A stretch of DNA of 64,000 bases from Marinicauda algicola (GTDB lineage: Bacteria > Pseudomonadota > Alphaproteobacteria > Caulobacterales > Maricaulaceae): the NCBI RefSeq assembly GCF_017161425.1, contig NZ_CP071057.1:1985501-2049500 (forward strand), given 5' to 3'. The notes under the pieces are model-generated. The model searched no databases, was not told the DNA's origin, and was given only the letters and a program-made list of their open reading frames with translations. The position numbers and the translations under genes are program-made. Positions 37,177-46,373 of this stretch are shown here, piece after piece (the stretch's first letter is position 1; each line of letters begins with the position of its first letter).

Positions 37177-38139
37177 CTAAAGCCAGTTGCGGTGCTTGAA
37201 ATACAGGTAGGGCACGACCGCGAAGAACACCATCAGGCCGACCGCCCAGGGATAGCCGAACGTCCATCCCAGCTCCGGCATCACCTCGAAATTCATCCCG
37301 TAGATGCTCGCCACCAGGGTCGGCGGCAGGAAGATCACCGCGAGCACCGAGAACAGGTTCATCACCTTGTTCTGCGCGGTGTTGATGAAGCCGAGCGTGG
37401 CGTCGAGCAGGAAGGAGATGCGCCCTTCCAGATAGGCGTTGTGCTCGATGAGGGATTTCAGGTCCGCGCGCAGGTCCTCGACCGCTCCGGCGCTCTCGCC
37501 CGCGCCCTCGGGCAGGCGCACGAAGCCCATGAGGCGGTGCAGGCTCGACAGGCTCTGCTGGGCCTTTCCGATACGGCTGGAATTGACGCCGATCTTGGTC
37601 AGGAGCGCCTCGTAGGTCTCGCTCTGCTGGGCCGAGCGCATGGTCTCGCGGCTTTCGAACAGGGTGGTGGAGACCTCCTCCAGCCGCGCTCCCGATTCCT
37701 CCAGGATGTCCGCGAGCCGGTCGACGATGGTTTCCAGGAGCCCGACGAGCACGTCGGCCCCGGTTTTCGGCGCGCCCTTGCGCGCGATCGTTTTCACATA
37801 GGTCTCGAACGGGCGCGGCTCGTGATAGCGCACGGTGACGAGTCGCTCTCCGGAGAGCACGAAGGTCACCGGCCCCTCGACCGGCATGCGTTGCTCGGAC
37901 ACGCTGATCAGGGTCGCGGTCATCACGCTCGCCCCGTTCTCGCGGTAGAGCCGGGAGCTCGCCTCGATCTCCTCCATCTCCTCGCGCGTCGGGATATCGT
38001 GGCCCAGCAGGGCCTCGACCTTGTCTTCCTCGGCCGGCGTGGGCGCGAGAAGGTCGATCCACAGCGTGGCGGCCGGGACCGGGTCGTGCGCCTCGATCTC
38101 GCGCGGGCGGGACGAGCCGGGTTCGAGAATGCGCAGCAT
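37177..38139 (-). CDS. corA: Magnesium/cobalt transporter CorA
   Basis: This is a 320-residue CorA, the pentameric Mg2+ channel, with a long amino-terminal cytoplasmic domain and two carboxy-terminal membrane helices. The signature YGMNF (GMN) is in TLVASIYGMNFEVMPELGWT, followed by the last helix (AVGLMVFFAVVPYLYFKHRN). It is 21 bases downstream of mgtE on the same strand, so both Mg2+ transporters are in one transcription unit. The stop is three bases from the convergent CusF-like gene (TAGGCGCTA). Confidence 0.93.
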   Translation of the reverse strand: MLRILEPGSSRPREIEAHDPVPAATLWIDLLAPTPAEEDKVEALLGHDIPTREEMEEIEASSRLYRENGASVMTATLISVSEQRMPVEGPVTFVLSGERLVTVRYHEPRPFETYVKTIARKGAPKTGADVLVGLLETIVDRLADILEESGARLEEVSTTLFESRETMRSAQQSETYEALLTKIGVNSSRIGKAQQSLSSLHRLMGFVRLPEGAGESAGAVEDLRADLKSLIEHNAYLEGRISFLLDATLGFINTAQNKVMNLFSVLAVIFLPPTLVASIYGMNFEVMPELGWTFGYPWAVGLMVFFAVVPYLYFKHRNWL

Positions 38140-38160
38140 GAAGCCTCCCTTCGCGCCCGG

Positions 38161-39477
38161 TCAGATGCCCAGCACCGCCTTGGCGATGAGGAAATATATC
38201 ACGAGGCCCACCGCATCGATCACCGTGTTCACCACCGGGGAGGAGAACACCGCAGGATCGATGGAGAGGACGCGCGCGACCATCGGCATGACCGCGCCCG
38301 ACAGGGCTGCAAAGCCGATGATGGCGAGCCCGGAGAGCGCCACGGTCAGGGCGATCCCGGGCGGGAAGAAGGCGATGAGCAGTGCATAGCCGGCCAGCGC
38401 GAGCGCCGCGCCCATCACCAGCGCCGCGCCGACTTCCTTTCCCGCCACGGCCAGGGCGTCGGCGGTCCCGATATCGCGCACCGCGAGCGCGCGCACCACG
38501 GTGGTCACCGACTGGGTCCCGGCATTGCCGCCCATACCGATGAGCAGCGGGATGAACAGGGCGAGGGCAACGGTTTCCTCCAGCTGCGCCTCGAAGGCGT
38601 CGAGCACCTGGACGGTGAGCGCATAGGCGAGCATGAGCACGGCGAGCCAGGTGATGCGCGAGCGCACGAGCCCGAACAGGGAAACCGACAGGTAGGGCGC
38701 GGCCGCCGGCTCGGTCGCCCCGGCCCGGGCGATGTCCTCGGCCTGCTCGAATTCCAGCACCTCCATGGCGTCGTCGAAGGTGACGATGCCGACGAGCCGG
38801 CCATCCTCCCCGACCACCGGCACGGCCATCAGGTCGGCCTCCTTCATCAGGCGCGCCACCGCCTCCTGGTCGGTCTTCGTCTCCACCGAGGGGACGTCGC
38901 GCGTCGCCACGTCGCCGACGCTCTGCCCGCCTTCGGCAAGGACCAGCTGACCGAGTCCGACCGTGCCGACAAGGGTCATGTCCTCGTCCACGACCGGCAT
39001 GAAATGAATGGTCTCGGCGCGCTCGGCCTTCGCGCGGACCTCCTCCAGCGCGTCGGCGACGCTCATGTCCGGCCTCAGGCGAACGAATTCGGGCGTCATG
39101 ATCCGCCCGGCGCTCTGCTCGGGATAGGCCAGCAGCTGCCGGGTCAGGGCGCGCGCCTCCTCGCCGAGGCTCTCGAGCAGGCTCTGCGCGCGATCCTCGG
39201 GCAGGTAGGCGATCAGGCGGGCGCGATTGTCCGGCGCCATCCCCTCGATCAGCGCCTTGCGCTCCTCGCCCTCGTGATCCTCGACGATCGCCTTCTGGGC
39301 CGGCGGCTCCAGCCGGGAGAACACCGGCAGCGCCTTGCCCGCCGGCAGCTCGCGGAAGGCGCGCGCGCAATCCTTCGCCCCGGCGCGGTTCAGCGCGGCG
39401 GCGACCGCATGCACGCCGGCATCCTGAAGCCAGTCGCGCCGCTCCTGCCGGTCGCGCGGCAGCACGATCTCTTCCAT
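38161..39477 (-). CDS. mgtE: Magnesium transporter MgtE
   Basis: This 438-residue protein has the MgtE amino-terminal superhelical domain (AVAAALNRAGAKDCARAFRE), two CBS domains (AETIHFMPVVDEDMTLVGTV; LMAVPVVGEDGRLVGIVTFD) and five membrane helices with PLLIGMGGNAGTQS, the pore motif. Mg2+ closes the channel by binding the cytoplasmic domains. ATG at 39477; a frame extension to 39579 is not supported. It is divergent from mscL, with 119 bases between starts holding EcfG-type elements. Confidence 0.95.
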   Translation of the reverse strand: MEEIVLPRDRQERRDWLQDAGVHAVAAALNRAGAKDCARAFRELPAGKALPVFSRLEPPAQKAIVEDHEGEERKALIEGMAPDNRARLIAYLPEDRAQSLLESLGEEARALTRQLLAYPEQSAGRIMTPEFVRLRPDMSVADALEEVRAKAERAETIHFMPVVDEDMTLVGTVGLGQLVLAEGGQSVGDVATRDVPSVETKTDQEAVARLMKEADLMAVPVVGEDGRLVGIVTFDDAMEVLEFEQAEDIARAGATEPAAAPYLSVSLFGLVRSRITWLAVLMLAYALTVQVLDAFEAQLEETVALALFIPLLIGMGGNAGTQSVTTVVRALAVRDIGTADALAVAGKEVGAALVMGAALALAGYALLIAFFPPGIALTVALSGLAIIGFAALSGAVMPMVARVLSIDPAVFSSPVVNTVIDAVGLVIYFLIAKAVLGI

Positions 39478-39534
39478 GCGCCTGCCTTGCCTCCCCGGAT
39501 CGAGAACCTTTCCCGGCCCTGCCGGTTCTGGGTT

Positions 39535-39562
39535 AGAACGAGAGCGGACGAACGCCCGTTCC
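39535..39562. promoter_or_regulatory. Overlapping divergent EcfG-like promoters (mgtE / mscL)
   Basis: On the minus strand GGAAC (39562-39558), 17 bases, then CGTT (39540-39537) is a perfect EcfG promoter 60 bases before mgtE. On the plus strand AGAAC (39535-39539), 17 bases, then CGTT (39557-39560) is one mismatch away and lies 37 bases before mscL. The two overlap almost completely, as a near-palindrome. Confidence 0.6.
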
Positions 39563-39596
39563 GTCTTCCGGAGCGGCAAAGGGGAGGCTGAAAGCC

Positions 39597-40022
39597 ATGT
39601 TCAAGGAATTTCGCGAATTCGCCATGCGCGGCAATGTCGTCGACCTCGCGGTCGGCTTCATCCTCGGGGGCGCGTTTTCCACCATCGTCAAGTCGCTGGT
39701 CAGCGACATCCTGATGCCGCCGCTGGGGCTCGTGCTCGGCGGCGTGGATTTCGAGAACCTGTTCATCACGCTCGGCGAGGGGCGCTACGAATCCCTCGCC
39801 CAGGCCCAGGAGGCCGGCGCGGCGACGATCAATTACGGGCTGTTCGTGAACAATGTGATCAGCTTCGTGATCCTCGCCCTCGCCCTGTTCTTCCTGATCA
39901 AGGGCATGAACCGGCTGCAGCGCAAGAAGCAGGACGACGTGCCCGAGCAGCCCCCGGCCAAGCCGCGCCAGGAGGAGCTGCTGGAGGAGATCCGCGACGC
40001 GCTGGTCAAGCGCGCCGGGTAA
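39597..40022 (+). CDS. mscL: Large-conductance mechanosensitive channel
   Basis: This 141-residue channel opens at near-lytic membrane tension. It has the MscL start [20 protein letters not shown], the pore helix with [20 protein letters not shown], the loop and second membrane helix [20 protein letters not shown] and a charged carboxy-terminal helix. Length is normal. A GGGGAGG site lies seven bases upstream. It is divergent from mgtE. Confidence 0.95.
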   Translation: MFKEFREFAMRGNVVDLAVGFILGGAFSTIVKSLVSDILMPPLGLVLGGVDFENLFITLGEGRYESLAQAQEAGAATINYGLFVNNVISFVILALALFFLIKGMNRLQRKKQDDVPEQPPAKPRQEELLEEIRDALVKRAG

Positions 40023-40115
40023 GGCGGTCCCGGCGGCACGGGACGCGGAACCGCCGGATCCGTCCGCAATCCTGCAGCCGAACGTACACGGGCCCCGGAC
40101 CGGGCCATGGCGCGC

Positions 40116-40160
40116 GCGGGCATCACTCGCGCGGCCGCGCGTCGCCTGCGTGATGCCCGC
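40116..40160. repeat. Inverted repeat between mscL and the convergent gene
   Basis: GCGGGCATCAC (40116-40126) and GTGATGCCCGC (40150-40160) form a perfect 11-bp inverted repeat around 23 bases. A second smaller hairpin, GGCCC-6-GGGCC, is at 40091-40106. No T-run follows on either side. It lies in the 174-bp gap between mscL and the hypothetical gene at 40197. Confidence 0.55.
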
Positions 40161-40196
40161 CCTCCGCGCCACAGGCCGCGGCGGCGTCAGCCGCGT

Positions 40197-40481
40197 TCAC
40201 CCCTGCGCCCGCGTCCCGTAGCGACCGACCTCCTTGCGCAGGCCCGCGAGAAAGCGGTCGAACGCCTCCTCGACCTCGCCCGCGGCGAGATCGGAGAGCG
40301 CCGGATCGTCCACGTCGAAGGTCTGCAGTCTCAGCGTATCGCGGTAGCCGCGCGCCAGGTCCTCCACGAAGGCGGCCGGGTCGCGGGCATGGGACACCGA
40401 GAAGGCGAACAGGCGCTGCAGCATGTGCTCGAGGACGAAGACCCGGCACTCCAGCTCGAGCGCGCGTCGATCGATCGTCAT
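40197..40481 (-). CDS. Small uncharacterised helical protein
   Basis: This 94-residue, mostly helical protein has no signal peptide. Its first half (LELECRVFVLEHMLQRLFAF) is amphipathic and has one cysteine; the second half (EVEEAFDRFLAGLRKEVGRY) is a charged helix. I do not recognise a family. It is convergent with mscL and divergent from the NDUFS4-like gene. The codon pattern (strong third-position GC) and the size make it a likely real gene. Confidence 0.65.
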   Translation of the reverse strand: MTIDRRALELECRVFVLEHMLQRLFAFSVSHARDPAAFVEDLARGYRDTLRLQTFDVDDPALSDLAAGEVEEAFDRFLAGLRKEVGRYGTRAQG

Positions 40482-40674
40482 TTCCGTCTCCCTGCCGTGC
40501 TCGGCAACGCACCCGAAAATCGCCGCTCAAGATAGGAAATCCTCCCGTCCGGGCCAAGGCTTGCGGCCTCGCCGGCCGGTCTTGACGCGAACGGCCGCCG
40601 ACACGATCTCGATGCGCGGGCCGGAGCGGAGGTCCTGCTCCGCCCTTCGTCGTTTCTCTTCCCAGGAGGTGGCG

Positions 40675-41061
40675 ATGACCGGGACCGACAGCTTGAACGT
40701 CGAACGCCTGGAGGAAGCGGACCCGCAGGGGCCGCGCGAGGCCATGGATATCCTGGAGCGGGCGGCACGCACGGCGCGCGGCTCCGGGCCGGTCCGCGAC
40801 GGCGGCGCGCCGGCGCCGCATGCGCCGGCCGCGCTCATCTACCGCCCGGCGCGCAATCCGAACCAGGCCGTGCGCCCGCGGCGGGGCTGGATGCTCGAAC
40901 TCGTCCCCGAGACCGCGCAGCGGCCCGAGCCGCTGATGGGCTGGATCAGCGGGGACGATCCGCGCCGCCAGGTGCGCCTGCGCTTCACCACGCGCGAGGC
41001 GGCGATCCGCTTCGCCGAACGCCGGGGCTGGCACGTGCGCGTGCGCGAGGATCACGGCTAG
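40675..41061 (+). CDS. NDUFS4-like complex I accessory subunit
   Basis: This 128-residue protein has the ETC-complex-I-subunit domain (NDUFS4 homologue, about residues 52-125): ALIYRPARNPNQAVRPRRGW, ELVPETAQRPEPLMGWISGD and VRLRFTTREAAIRFAERRGW. In alphaproteobacteria and mitochondria this is an accessory subunit of NADH:quinone oxidoreductase. The first 50 residues are a low-complexity extension not typical of the family. AGGAGGTGGCG precedes the ATG. It stands apart from any nuo genes in this window. Confidence 0.85.
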   Translation: MTGTDSLNVERLEEADPQGPREAMDILERAARTARGSGPVRDGGAPAPHAPAALIYRPARNPNQAVRPRRGWMLELVPETAQRPEPLMGWISGDDPRRQVRLRFTTREAAIRFAERRGWHVRVREDHG

Positions 41062-41165
41062 CGCGGGCGCATCGGCCACGGCCGGAACGACCCGCGCCGG
41101 GCGAATGCCCGGCAGCGCCCCGGCACGAATGTCGGCGAACCTGTCGATTCGTGGGAAGAAAAGGA

Positions 41166-41242
41166 TGGTAGCGGAGGAGGGACTTGAACCCCCGACACGC
41201 GGATTATGATTCCGCTGCTCTAACCAGCTGAGCTACTCCGCC
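41166..41242 (-). tRNA. tRNA-Met (CAT, elongator type)
   Basis: The minus strand gives a 77-base cloverleaf starting GGCGGAGTAGCTCAG with a loop ATCATAA at the anticodon arm (anticodon CAT at 41208-41206) and ending in encoded CCA. The T-arm GGGGGTTCAAGTCCC is intact. The seven-base acceptor stem closes with a G-U pair at 1-72. The TAGC-D arm, GTTAGAG and this anticodon stem match the elongator methionine tRNA of alphaproteobacteria rather than tRNA-Ile2 or initiator. Confidence 0.93.
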
Positions 41243-41399
41243 CTGAGGCGTCGGCCTGGAGCGAAACGTGCGCACGGGGGCCACCTTCGTCAAGCCGCGT
41301 CAGGCGCTGGCATATACGGTCTGCGGGGCGCGCGCGCAAGCCTTCGGGGAGGCCGAAACCGGGTTTATCGCAGAGCCGGGCGCAGCACCGCGGCCGAAA

Positions 41400-41428
41400 C
41401 GAAAAGGGCGGCCCCGAAGGGCCGCCCT
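41400..41428 (-). terminator. Rho-independent terminator of the chemoreceptor gene
   Basis: A perfect 9-bp stem (GGGCGGCCC/GGGCCGCCC, 41406-41414 and 41419-41427) closes a four-base loop, followed on the minus strand by TTTTCGTTT. It lies about 28 bases after the stop at 41456. Confidence 0.8.
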
Positions 41429-41455
41429 CTCCTCCCCTCAGTCAGGCTGTGAGCC

Positions 41456-43495
41456 TCAGGCCGCGCGCACGCCGTCCAGGAAGCGGCGCACCGCCTCGCG
41501 CAGGTCGCTCGCCTCGGTGTTCAGGCTCGTGGCGGCCTGGTTGACCTGGGCGGCGCACTGGCCGGTTTCCGACACGGTCGCATCGACGCCTTGAATGGAT
41601 TCGGCGACCTTGCGGGTGCCGCCCGCGGCCTCCTGGGCCGAGCGGGTGATCTCGCTCGCCGCCGCGCGCTGTTCCTCCATGGCCGCGGCGATGGCGGTGG
41701 AGATTTCCGTCATCTCCCCGATCACCTGGCCGATATTGGCGATGGCCGCGACGGCCTTCTCGGTCGCGGACTGGATGCCGCTGATCTGTTCGGAGATCGA
41801 GCCGGTGGCGTTCGCCGTCTGGCTCGCCAGCGTCTTGACCTCGCTCGCGACCACCGCGAAGCCCTTGCCGGCCTCGCCGGCCCTGGCGGCCTCGATGGTG
41901 GCGTTCAGCGCCAGCAGGTTGGTCTGCTCGGCGATGTCGTTGATGAGGCGCACCACGCCGTCGATCTTGTGGGCGGCCTCGCTCAGGGTCTTCACATCGC
42001 CATTGGCCTCGGCGACGCGGCTGGCGGCCTGCTGGGCGATGTCGTTGGAGCGGGTGATCTGCTGGGCGATCTCGCTGATCGAGGAGGTCATCTCCTCTGC
42101 GGCCGCGGCGACCGTGTCGACATTCTGCGCGGCGGTGGAGCCGGCCTCGTTGGCGTCGGCGGTCTTCTGGCTCGCGCCCTGCGAACTCTCGGTCAGCGCG
42201 TGGGCGGCCATTTCCATCTCGCCGGCCGCATCGGAGACGGCCTTCAGGGCGCGCGAGGAGGCCTCCTCGAAGCCCGCGACGAGCTCCTCGATCGACTTCG
42301 CGCGGGCCTCGCGGGCCTTGCGCTCGGCCTCGCTCTCGGACTCCAGGCGCTGGCGCTCGATGGCGTTCTCGCGGAACACCTCCACCGCGCGGGCCATGCC
42401 GGCGATCTCGTCGCGGCCCTCGTCGTCGACCTCGCGGCTGGTGTCTCCGGCGGCGAGCGCCGTCATGGCGTCGGAGATCGCGGTCAGGCGCTTGAGGAGA
42501 TTGCCGCTCACGTAGAACCACGCGATGGCGGCGGAGATGGCGACCGCGGCGATCGAGATCGCGGCGAGCAGCACGGTGCCGAAACCGATCGCGCTATAGC
42601 CCTTGCTCATCGCGGCATCGGCACGCTCGTTCGCCTCGGCGGCAGCCGCGCCGACGAGTTCGGCGAGCACGGCGTCGGCCATGCGGGCCTCCTCCACCGC
42701 CGCGTCGGCGTCCGCGTTCGCGGCGAGCTCGGCGATGCGGCTGTCGAAGATCCCCGTCTCGCCCTCGGCATGGGCGAGGAAGGCGTTGGCAGGCACCCGG
42801 ATCTCGTCACCGATCGCGTCGCCGAGAATGGCGAGATTGACGAAGAGCTCGTCGGAGGCGTCGAGGAAGTTGTCCTGCACCGCCTCGACCGCGGCCGCGT
42901 CCTGGGCGCCGTCGAGCTCGGCATACTGGGTGGCGATCAGGTTGAGCGCCATGATGGTGCGCAAGAGGGTCTCGATCTGGGCCGGGTCCTCGGCCTCGTC
43001 GAGTTCGGCCTCGAGACCGGCAGCGGCCCGGGCGCGTTCGTCGAGCGCCTCGCGCACATGGGCGATGCGCGTGTCGCGCGCTTCCAGCTTGGCATTGACC
43101 GGACCGGCCGCCTCGTCGACGCGCGCGGCGAGATCGGCGAGCGCGCTTTCCACCTCGGCCAGGCGCGCGGCATCGAGACCGGCGGCCTCCATCTGGTCGG
43201 CGGCGGCGCGGGCCTCCTCCACGAGGCTGCCGAGGCGGGCGCTCGCACTGGTCGCCTCCACCTGGTCGCGCGAGCGCGCGAAGGCGGCAAGCTCGCCGGT
43301 GATGGCGTTCGCCGTGGCTTCCAGGCGCTGCGTGGATTCGGCAAGCGGGGCGGCTTCCTCGACCACGTCGGTCAGGGCCGAACGCGCGCTGGAGAACGCG
43401 AAGAGCCCGGCGCCGGCGGCGGCGAGCGTCGTCACGGTCACGAGGGCGAAGGCGGCCAGCAGACGAGTCTGGACCGAATGGATCGAGATTTTCAT
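41456..43495 (-). CDS. Methyl-accepting chemotaxis protein
   Basis: This is a 679-residue chemoreceptor with a first membrane helix ([20 protein letters not shown]), a long alanine-rich coiled periplasmic region (about 30-285) and a second helix near 300-325. HAMP ([20 protein letters not shown]) and the signalling domain with [20 protein letters not shown] and [20 protein letters not shown] follow. It ends with RFLDGVRAA, without a pentapeptide tether. The periplasmic domain has no obvious known ligand fold. The gene is followed by a strong terminator. Confidence 0.93.
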   Translation of the reverse strand: MKISIHSVQTRLLAAFALVTVTTLAAAGAGLFAFSSARSALTDVVEEAAPLAESTQRLEATANAITGELAAFARSRDQVEATSASARLGSLVEEARAAADQMEAAGLDAARLAEVESALADLAARVDEAAGPVNAKLEARDTRIAHVREALDERARAAAGLEAELDEAEDPAQIETLLRTIMALNLIATQYAELDGAQDAAAVEAVQDNFLDASDELFVNLAILGDAIGDEIRVPANAFLAHAEGETGIFDSRIAELAANADADAAVEEARMADAVLAELVGAAAAEANERADAAMSKGYSAIGFGTVLLAAISIAAVAISAAIAWFYVSGNLLKRLTAISDAMTALAAGDTSREVDDEGRDEIAGMARAVEVFRENAIERQRLESESEAERKAREARAKSIEELVAGFEEASSRALKAVSDAAGEMEMAAHALTESSQGASQKTADANEAGSTAAQNVDTVAAAAEEMTSSISEIAQQITRSNDIAQQAASRVAEANGDVKTLSEAAHKIDGVVRLINDIAEQTNLLALNATIEAARAGEAGKGFAVVASEVKTLASQTANATGSISEQISGIQSATEKAVAAIANIGQVIGEMTEISTAIAAAMEEQRAAASEITRSAQEAAGGTRKVAESIQGVDATVSETGQCAAQVNQAATSLNTEASDLREAVRRFLDGVRAA

Positions 43496-43533
43496 GTTAG
43501 GTCCCCGCTAAGGTTAACGCAGTCAGTTCGAAG

Positions 43534-43562
43534 AAAGGGCGGCGTCCCGTAACGCCGCCCTT
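43534..43562 (-). terminator. Hairpin between TonB-domain gene and chemoreceptor
   Basis: An 11-bp perfect stem AAGGGCGGCGT/ACGCCGCCCTT (43535-43545 and 43552-43562) lies just downstream of the TonB-domain gene stop (43577, minus strand). The following minus-strand bases are TTTCTTCG, a weak T-run. It probably ends that transcript before the chemoreceptor start at 43495. Confidence 0.6.
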
Positions 43563-43576
43563 CCCGTTTTCCGGGT

Positions 43577-43906
43577 CTAGCTGCCCAGATTGAAGTCGAA
43601 ACGCTTCTCGATGCCGGTCGCCGTGACGCCGGGGGCGTAGCGCCAGCTCTCGAGCGCGCGCAGCACGGCACGGTCGAACACGCCTTCGGGGGTCTGCTCG
43701 ACCACCTCGACATCGGCGATCTCGCCCGTGTCGGTGATGTTGTAGCGCACCGTCACGTAACCCTCGAGTTCGCGGCGTTCCGCGCCGCGCGGATATTCGG
43801 GAGCCGCGACTTCAACCAGCTCGGGCTCTTGCGCCAGAGCCGCCGGAGCGGCCACCAGGCCAGCACCCATCGCGACGATCGCCATCAGGCTCGAAATCTT
43901 CTTCAT
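43577..43906 (-). CDS. Secreted TonB carboxy-terminal domain protein
   Basis: This 109-residue protein has a cleavable signal peptide (MKKISSLMAIVAMGAGLVAA, then PAALAQ) and a TonB carboxy-terminal domain: APEYPRGAERRELEGYVTVR, the ADVEVVEQTPEGVFDRAVLR strand-helix and ALESWRYAPG. The membrane anchor and proline-rich linker of a true energy-transducing TonB are missing, so this is a free periplasmic domain. ATG at 43906 is preceded by a weak ribosome site. Function is unknown; related small proteins exist in alphaproteobacteria. Confidence 0.82.
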   Translation of the reverse strand: MKKISSLMAIVAMGAGLVAAPAALAQEPELVEVAAPEYPRGAERRELEGYVTVRYNITDTGEIADVEVVEQTPEGVFDRAVLRALESWRYAPGVTATGIEKRFDFNLGS

Positions 43907-44075
43907 CACACCCAACCCTGTCTGTTCTGCCGCTTCTTGAAGCACGCGGCTGTTCCACACGAATAAACGCCCGCCCCACCCCGGTTCGGGCATGCATAGG
44001 GATATACACAGACAGGTGTAACCAGCCGCTTAACGCGGGCACTGAAGCCGCAGTTTTGCGATTATTTCCGCTACA

Positions 44076-44975
44076 TCAATGGTCTGCGCATTCGCCGAGT
44101 TCAGCCTCGACCGTCACGTGCGCGAGCCCGTGCGCCTCGTGCAGGCGCAGCTTGATCCGCTTGACGGTGGCGTCGACCGGCGCCCCTGCCGCCAGGCGGG
44201 CATGCAGCGTGATCATCGGCCGCTCCTGGGTGATCGACCAGACATGCATGTGGTGGATGTCTTCCACCCCCTCGATATGGGCGAGGAGATCGTCCCGGAC
44301 GTGCTCGCGGTCGATGTCCGGCGGGGCGGCCTCGAGGAGGATGAAGCCGGCATCGCGCATCAGCCTGTAGGCCGAAACCGCGATCAGCGCGGAGATGGCG
44401 AGCGAGAGGAGGGTGTCGATCGGGGTGAAGCCGGTCAGCAGGATGACCGCCGCGGCCACGATCGCCGCGATCGAGCCGAGAATGTCGCCCATCACGTGGG
44501 CCGCGGCGCCGCGGATGTTGAGATTCTCCCGGTCCGCCCCGTGCAGGATCCAGAAGGCGACGAGGTTCACCAGAAGCCCCAGCGTGGCGATCATCATCAT
44601 CGGCCCGGCCTCGATGTCCTCGGGGCGGGCGAGCCGGCCGAGCGCCTCGATCGCGATCCACACCACGATGACGCCGAGCGTCACCCCGTTGGCGAAGGCC
44701 ACCAGCACCTGGATCCGGTCGAAGCCGAAGGTGCGCCGGGCGTCCGCCGGCCGGCGCGACAGGCGGAAGGCGAACCAGGCGAGCGCCAGCGCGGCGAAAT
44801 CGGTGAACATGTGCGCGGCGTCGGCCAGCAGGGCGAGCGAGCCGGTCAGGATCCCGCCGATCACCTCGGCGATCATGAACACACCGGTGATCGCCGCCGC
44901 GATCAGCGTGCGCCGCTCGTTGCCCGCGTGGGTATGGGCGTGGTGGTGATGATGGTGGGCGTGATCGTGGGCCAT
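44076..44975 (-). CDS. Cation diffusion facilitator (CzcD-like)
   Basis: This 299-residue CDF exporter probably effluxes zinc or cobalt. It starts with a histidine-rich stretch (HAHHHHHHAHTHAG), then six membrane helices with LLADAAHMFTDFAALALAWF (metal site H-D) and HVMGDILGSIAAIVAAAVIL (second metal site H-D). The cytoplasmic domain is GVEDIHHMHVWSITQERPMI. All DxxxD/HxxxD ligands are present. It stands alone, divergent from mnmA with 156 bases between starts. Confidence 0.93.
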   Translation of the reverse strand: MAHDHAHHHHHHAHTHAGNERRTLIAAAITGVFMIAEVIGGILTGSLALLADAAHMFTDFAALALAWFAFRLSRRPADARRTFGFDRIQVLVAFANGVTLGVIVVWIAIEALGRLARPEDIEAGPMMMIATLGLLVNLVAFWILHGADRENLNIRGAAAHVMGDILGSIAAIVAAAVILLTGFTPIDTLLSLAISALIAVSAYRLMRDAGFILLEAAPPDIDREHVRDDLLAHIEGVEDIHHMHVWSITQERPMITLHARLAAGAPVDATVKRIKLRLHEAHGLAHVTVEAELGECADH

Positions 44976-45131
44976 GAACCGGAGAGTTAGCCTGCCGCGC
45001 CGCAGGTGGGAAGCTATGGAATAACGTTGCGGCCTCGCGACGGGCTCCCCTTCCGGAACGGCGCGTCTTCGCCTATATCCCGCCCATCTTTCACGTTTGC
45101 TGGCGGCCTTGACCCGTCAGGAGGCACGCAC

Positions 45132-46373
45132 ATGACGACGCTTTTCGACCGCACCCCGGCGCGCGCCGGGGGGGCACCCGTTGCCGCACCGCCCGGGCCG
45201 CGCGCCATGGACGCCGACCGCGTCGATGCGCTGATGGCCGAGTTCGGCCTTGTCGGCGATTTCCTCGATCTGGGCGGCGATCCGTCCTCCCACCGCGTCG
45301 TCGCGGCGATGTCGGGCGGGGTGGATTCCTCGGTCGTCGCCGCGGTGCTGCACCGCGCCGGCTACGATGTCGTCGGCATGACGCTGCAGCTCTACGATCA
45401 CGGCGAGGCGATCCACAGGAAGGGCGCGTGCTGCGCCGGCCAGGACATCCACGACGCCCGCCGCGTCGCGGAGGCGCTGGGCTTTCCCCATTACGTGCTC
45501 GATTACGAATCCCGCTTTCGCGAACAGGTGATGGAGGATTTCGCCGAGACCTATCTCGCCGGTGCGACTCCCATCCCCTGCGTGCGGTGCAACCAGACGG
45601 TCAAGTTCGCCGACCTTCTGGCCACCGCGCGCCAGCTGGGCGCCGATGCGCTCGCGACCGGTCACTACATCCGCCGCCAGATGGCGGGCGGAAACCGGCC
45701 CGAGCTGCGCCGCGCCGCCGATGCGGGCAAGGACCAGAGCTATTTCCTGTTCGCCACGACGGGCGAGCAGCTCGATTTCCTGCGCTTCCCGCTCGGCCAT
45801 CTGACCAAGGACCAGACCCGCGCGCTCGCCGAGGCGTTCGGGCTCGTCGTCGCGCACAAGCCCGACAGCCAGGACATCTGCTTCGTGCCGGACGGGGACT
45901 ATGCCTCCGTCGTGAAGAAGCTGCGTCCCGACGCTGCGGTGCCGGGCGAGATCGTCCATCTCGACGGCCGGGTGCTGGGCACCCACGAGGGCGTGATTCA
46001 CTACACGGTCGGCCAGCGCCGCGGGCTCGGCATCGCGACCGGCGAGCCGCTCTACGTCGTGAGGCTCGACGCGGAGAACGCCCGCGTGATCGTCGGCCCG
46101 CGCGAGGCGCTGGAGGTGACGCGCATCCGGCTCGCGGACGTCAACTGGATCGGCGACGGGGACCTCGCCGAGGCCGACGGCCTGCCCGTCGGCGTGAAGG
46201 TGCGCTCGACCCGCCCGCCCACGCCCGCCGCCCTGGAAGTCAGGGACGGCGCGGTCACCGTGATCCTGCACCGCGGCGAGGAGGGCGTCGCGCCGGGCCA
46301 GGCCTGCGTGTTCTACTCGGCCGGCGACCACGACCGCGTGCTCGGCGGGGGCTGGATCGCGGCGACGCGCTAG
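45132..46373 (+). CDS. mnmA: tRNA 2-thiouridylase MnmA
   Basis: MnmA makes 2-thiouridine at U34 of tRNAs. The 413-residue product has the PP-loop [14 protein letters not shown], the first catalytic cysteine in [12 protein letters not shown] and the second in [15 protein letters not shown]. The conserved [11 protein letters not shown] of the tRNA-binding middle domain is intact. ATG at 45132 follows a strong CAGGAGG site. Its TAG stop is in the CTAG shared with the convergent MFS gene. The first 40 residues are an alphaproteobacterial extension. Confidence 0.96.
   Translation: MTTLFDRTPARAGGAPVAAPPGPRAMDADRVDALMAEFGLVGDFLDLGGDPSSHRVVAAMSGGVDSSVVAAVLHRAGYDVVGMTLQLYDHGEAIHRKGACCAGQDIHDARRVAEALGFPHYVLDYESRFREQVMEDFAETYLAGATPIPCVRCNQTVKFADLLATARQLGADALATGHYIRRQMAGGNRPELRRAADAGKDQSYFLFATTGEQLDFLRFPLGHLTKDQTRALAEAFGLVVAHKPDSQDICFVPDGDYASVVKKLRPDAAVPGEIVHLDGRVLGTHEGVIHYTVGQRRGLGIATGEPLYVVRLDAENARVIVGPREALEVTRIRLADVNWIGDGDLAEADGLPVGVKVRSTRPPTPAALEVRDGAVTVILHRGEEGVAPGQACVFYSAGDHDRVLGGGWIAATR

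Noticed and set aside
39570-41000. CRISPR arrays or tandem repeats
   Set aside because: No set of regularly spaced identical repeats was found here or elsewhere in the window; the palindromes seen are isolated hairpins.
41166-41242. tRNA-Ile2 (lysidine) identity for the CAT tRNA
   Set aside because: The acceptor stem and D-arm match elongator tRNA-Met; the Ile2 tRNA has a different GGGCCCC-type acceptor stem.
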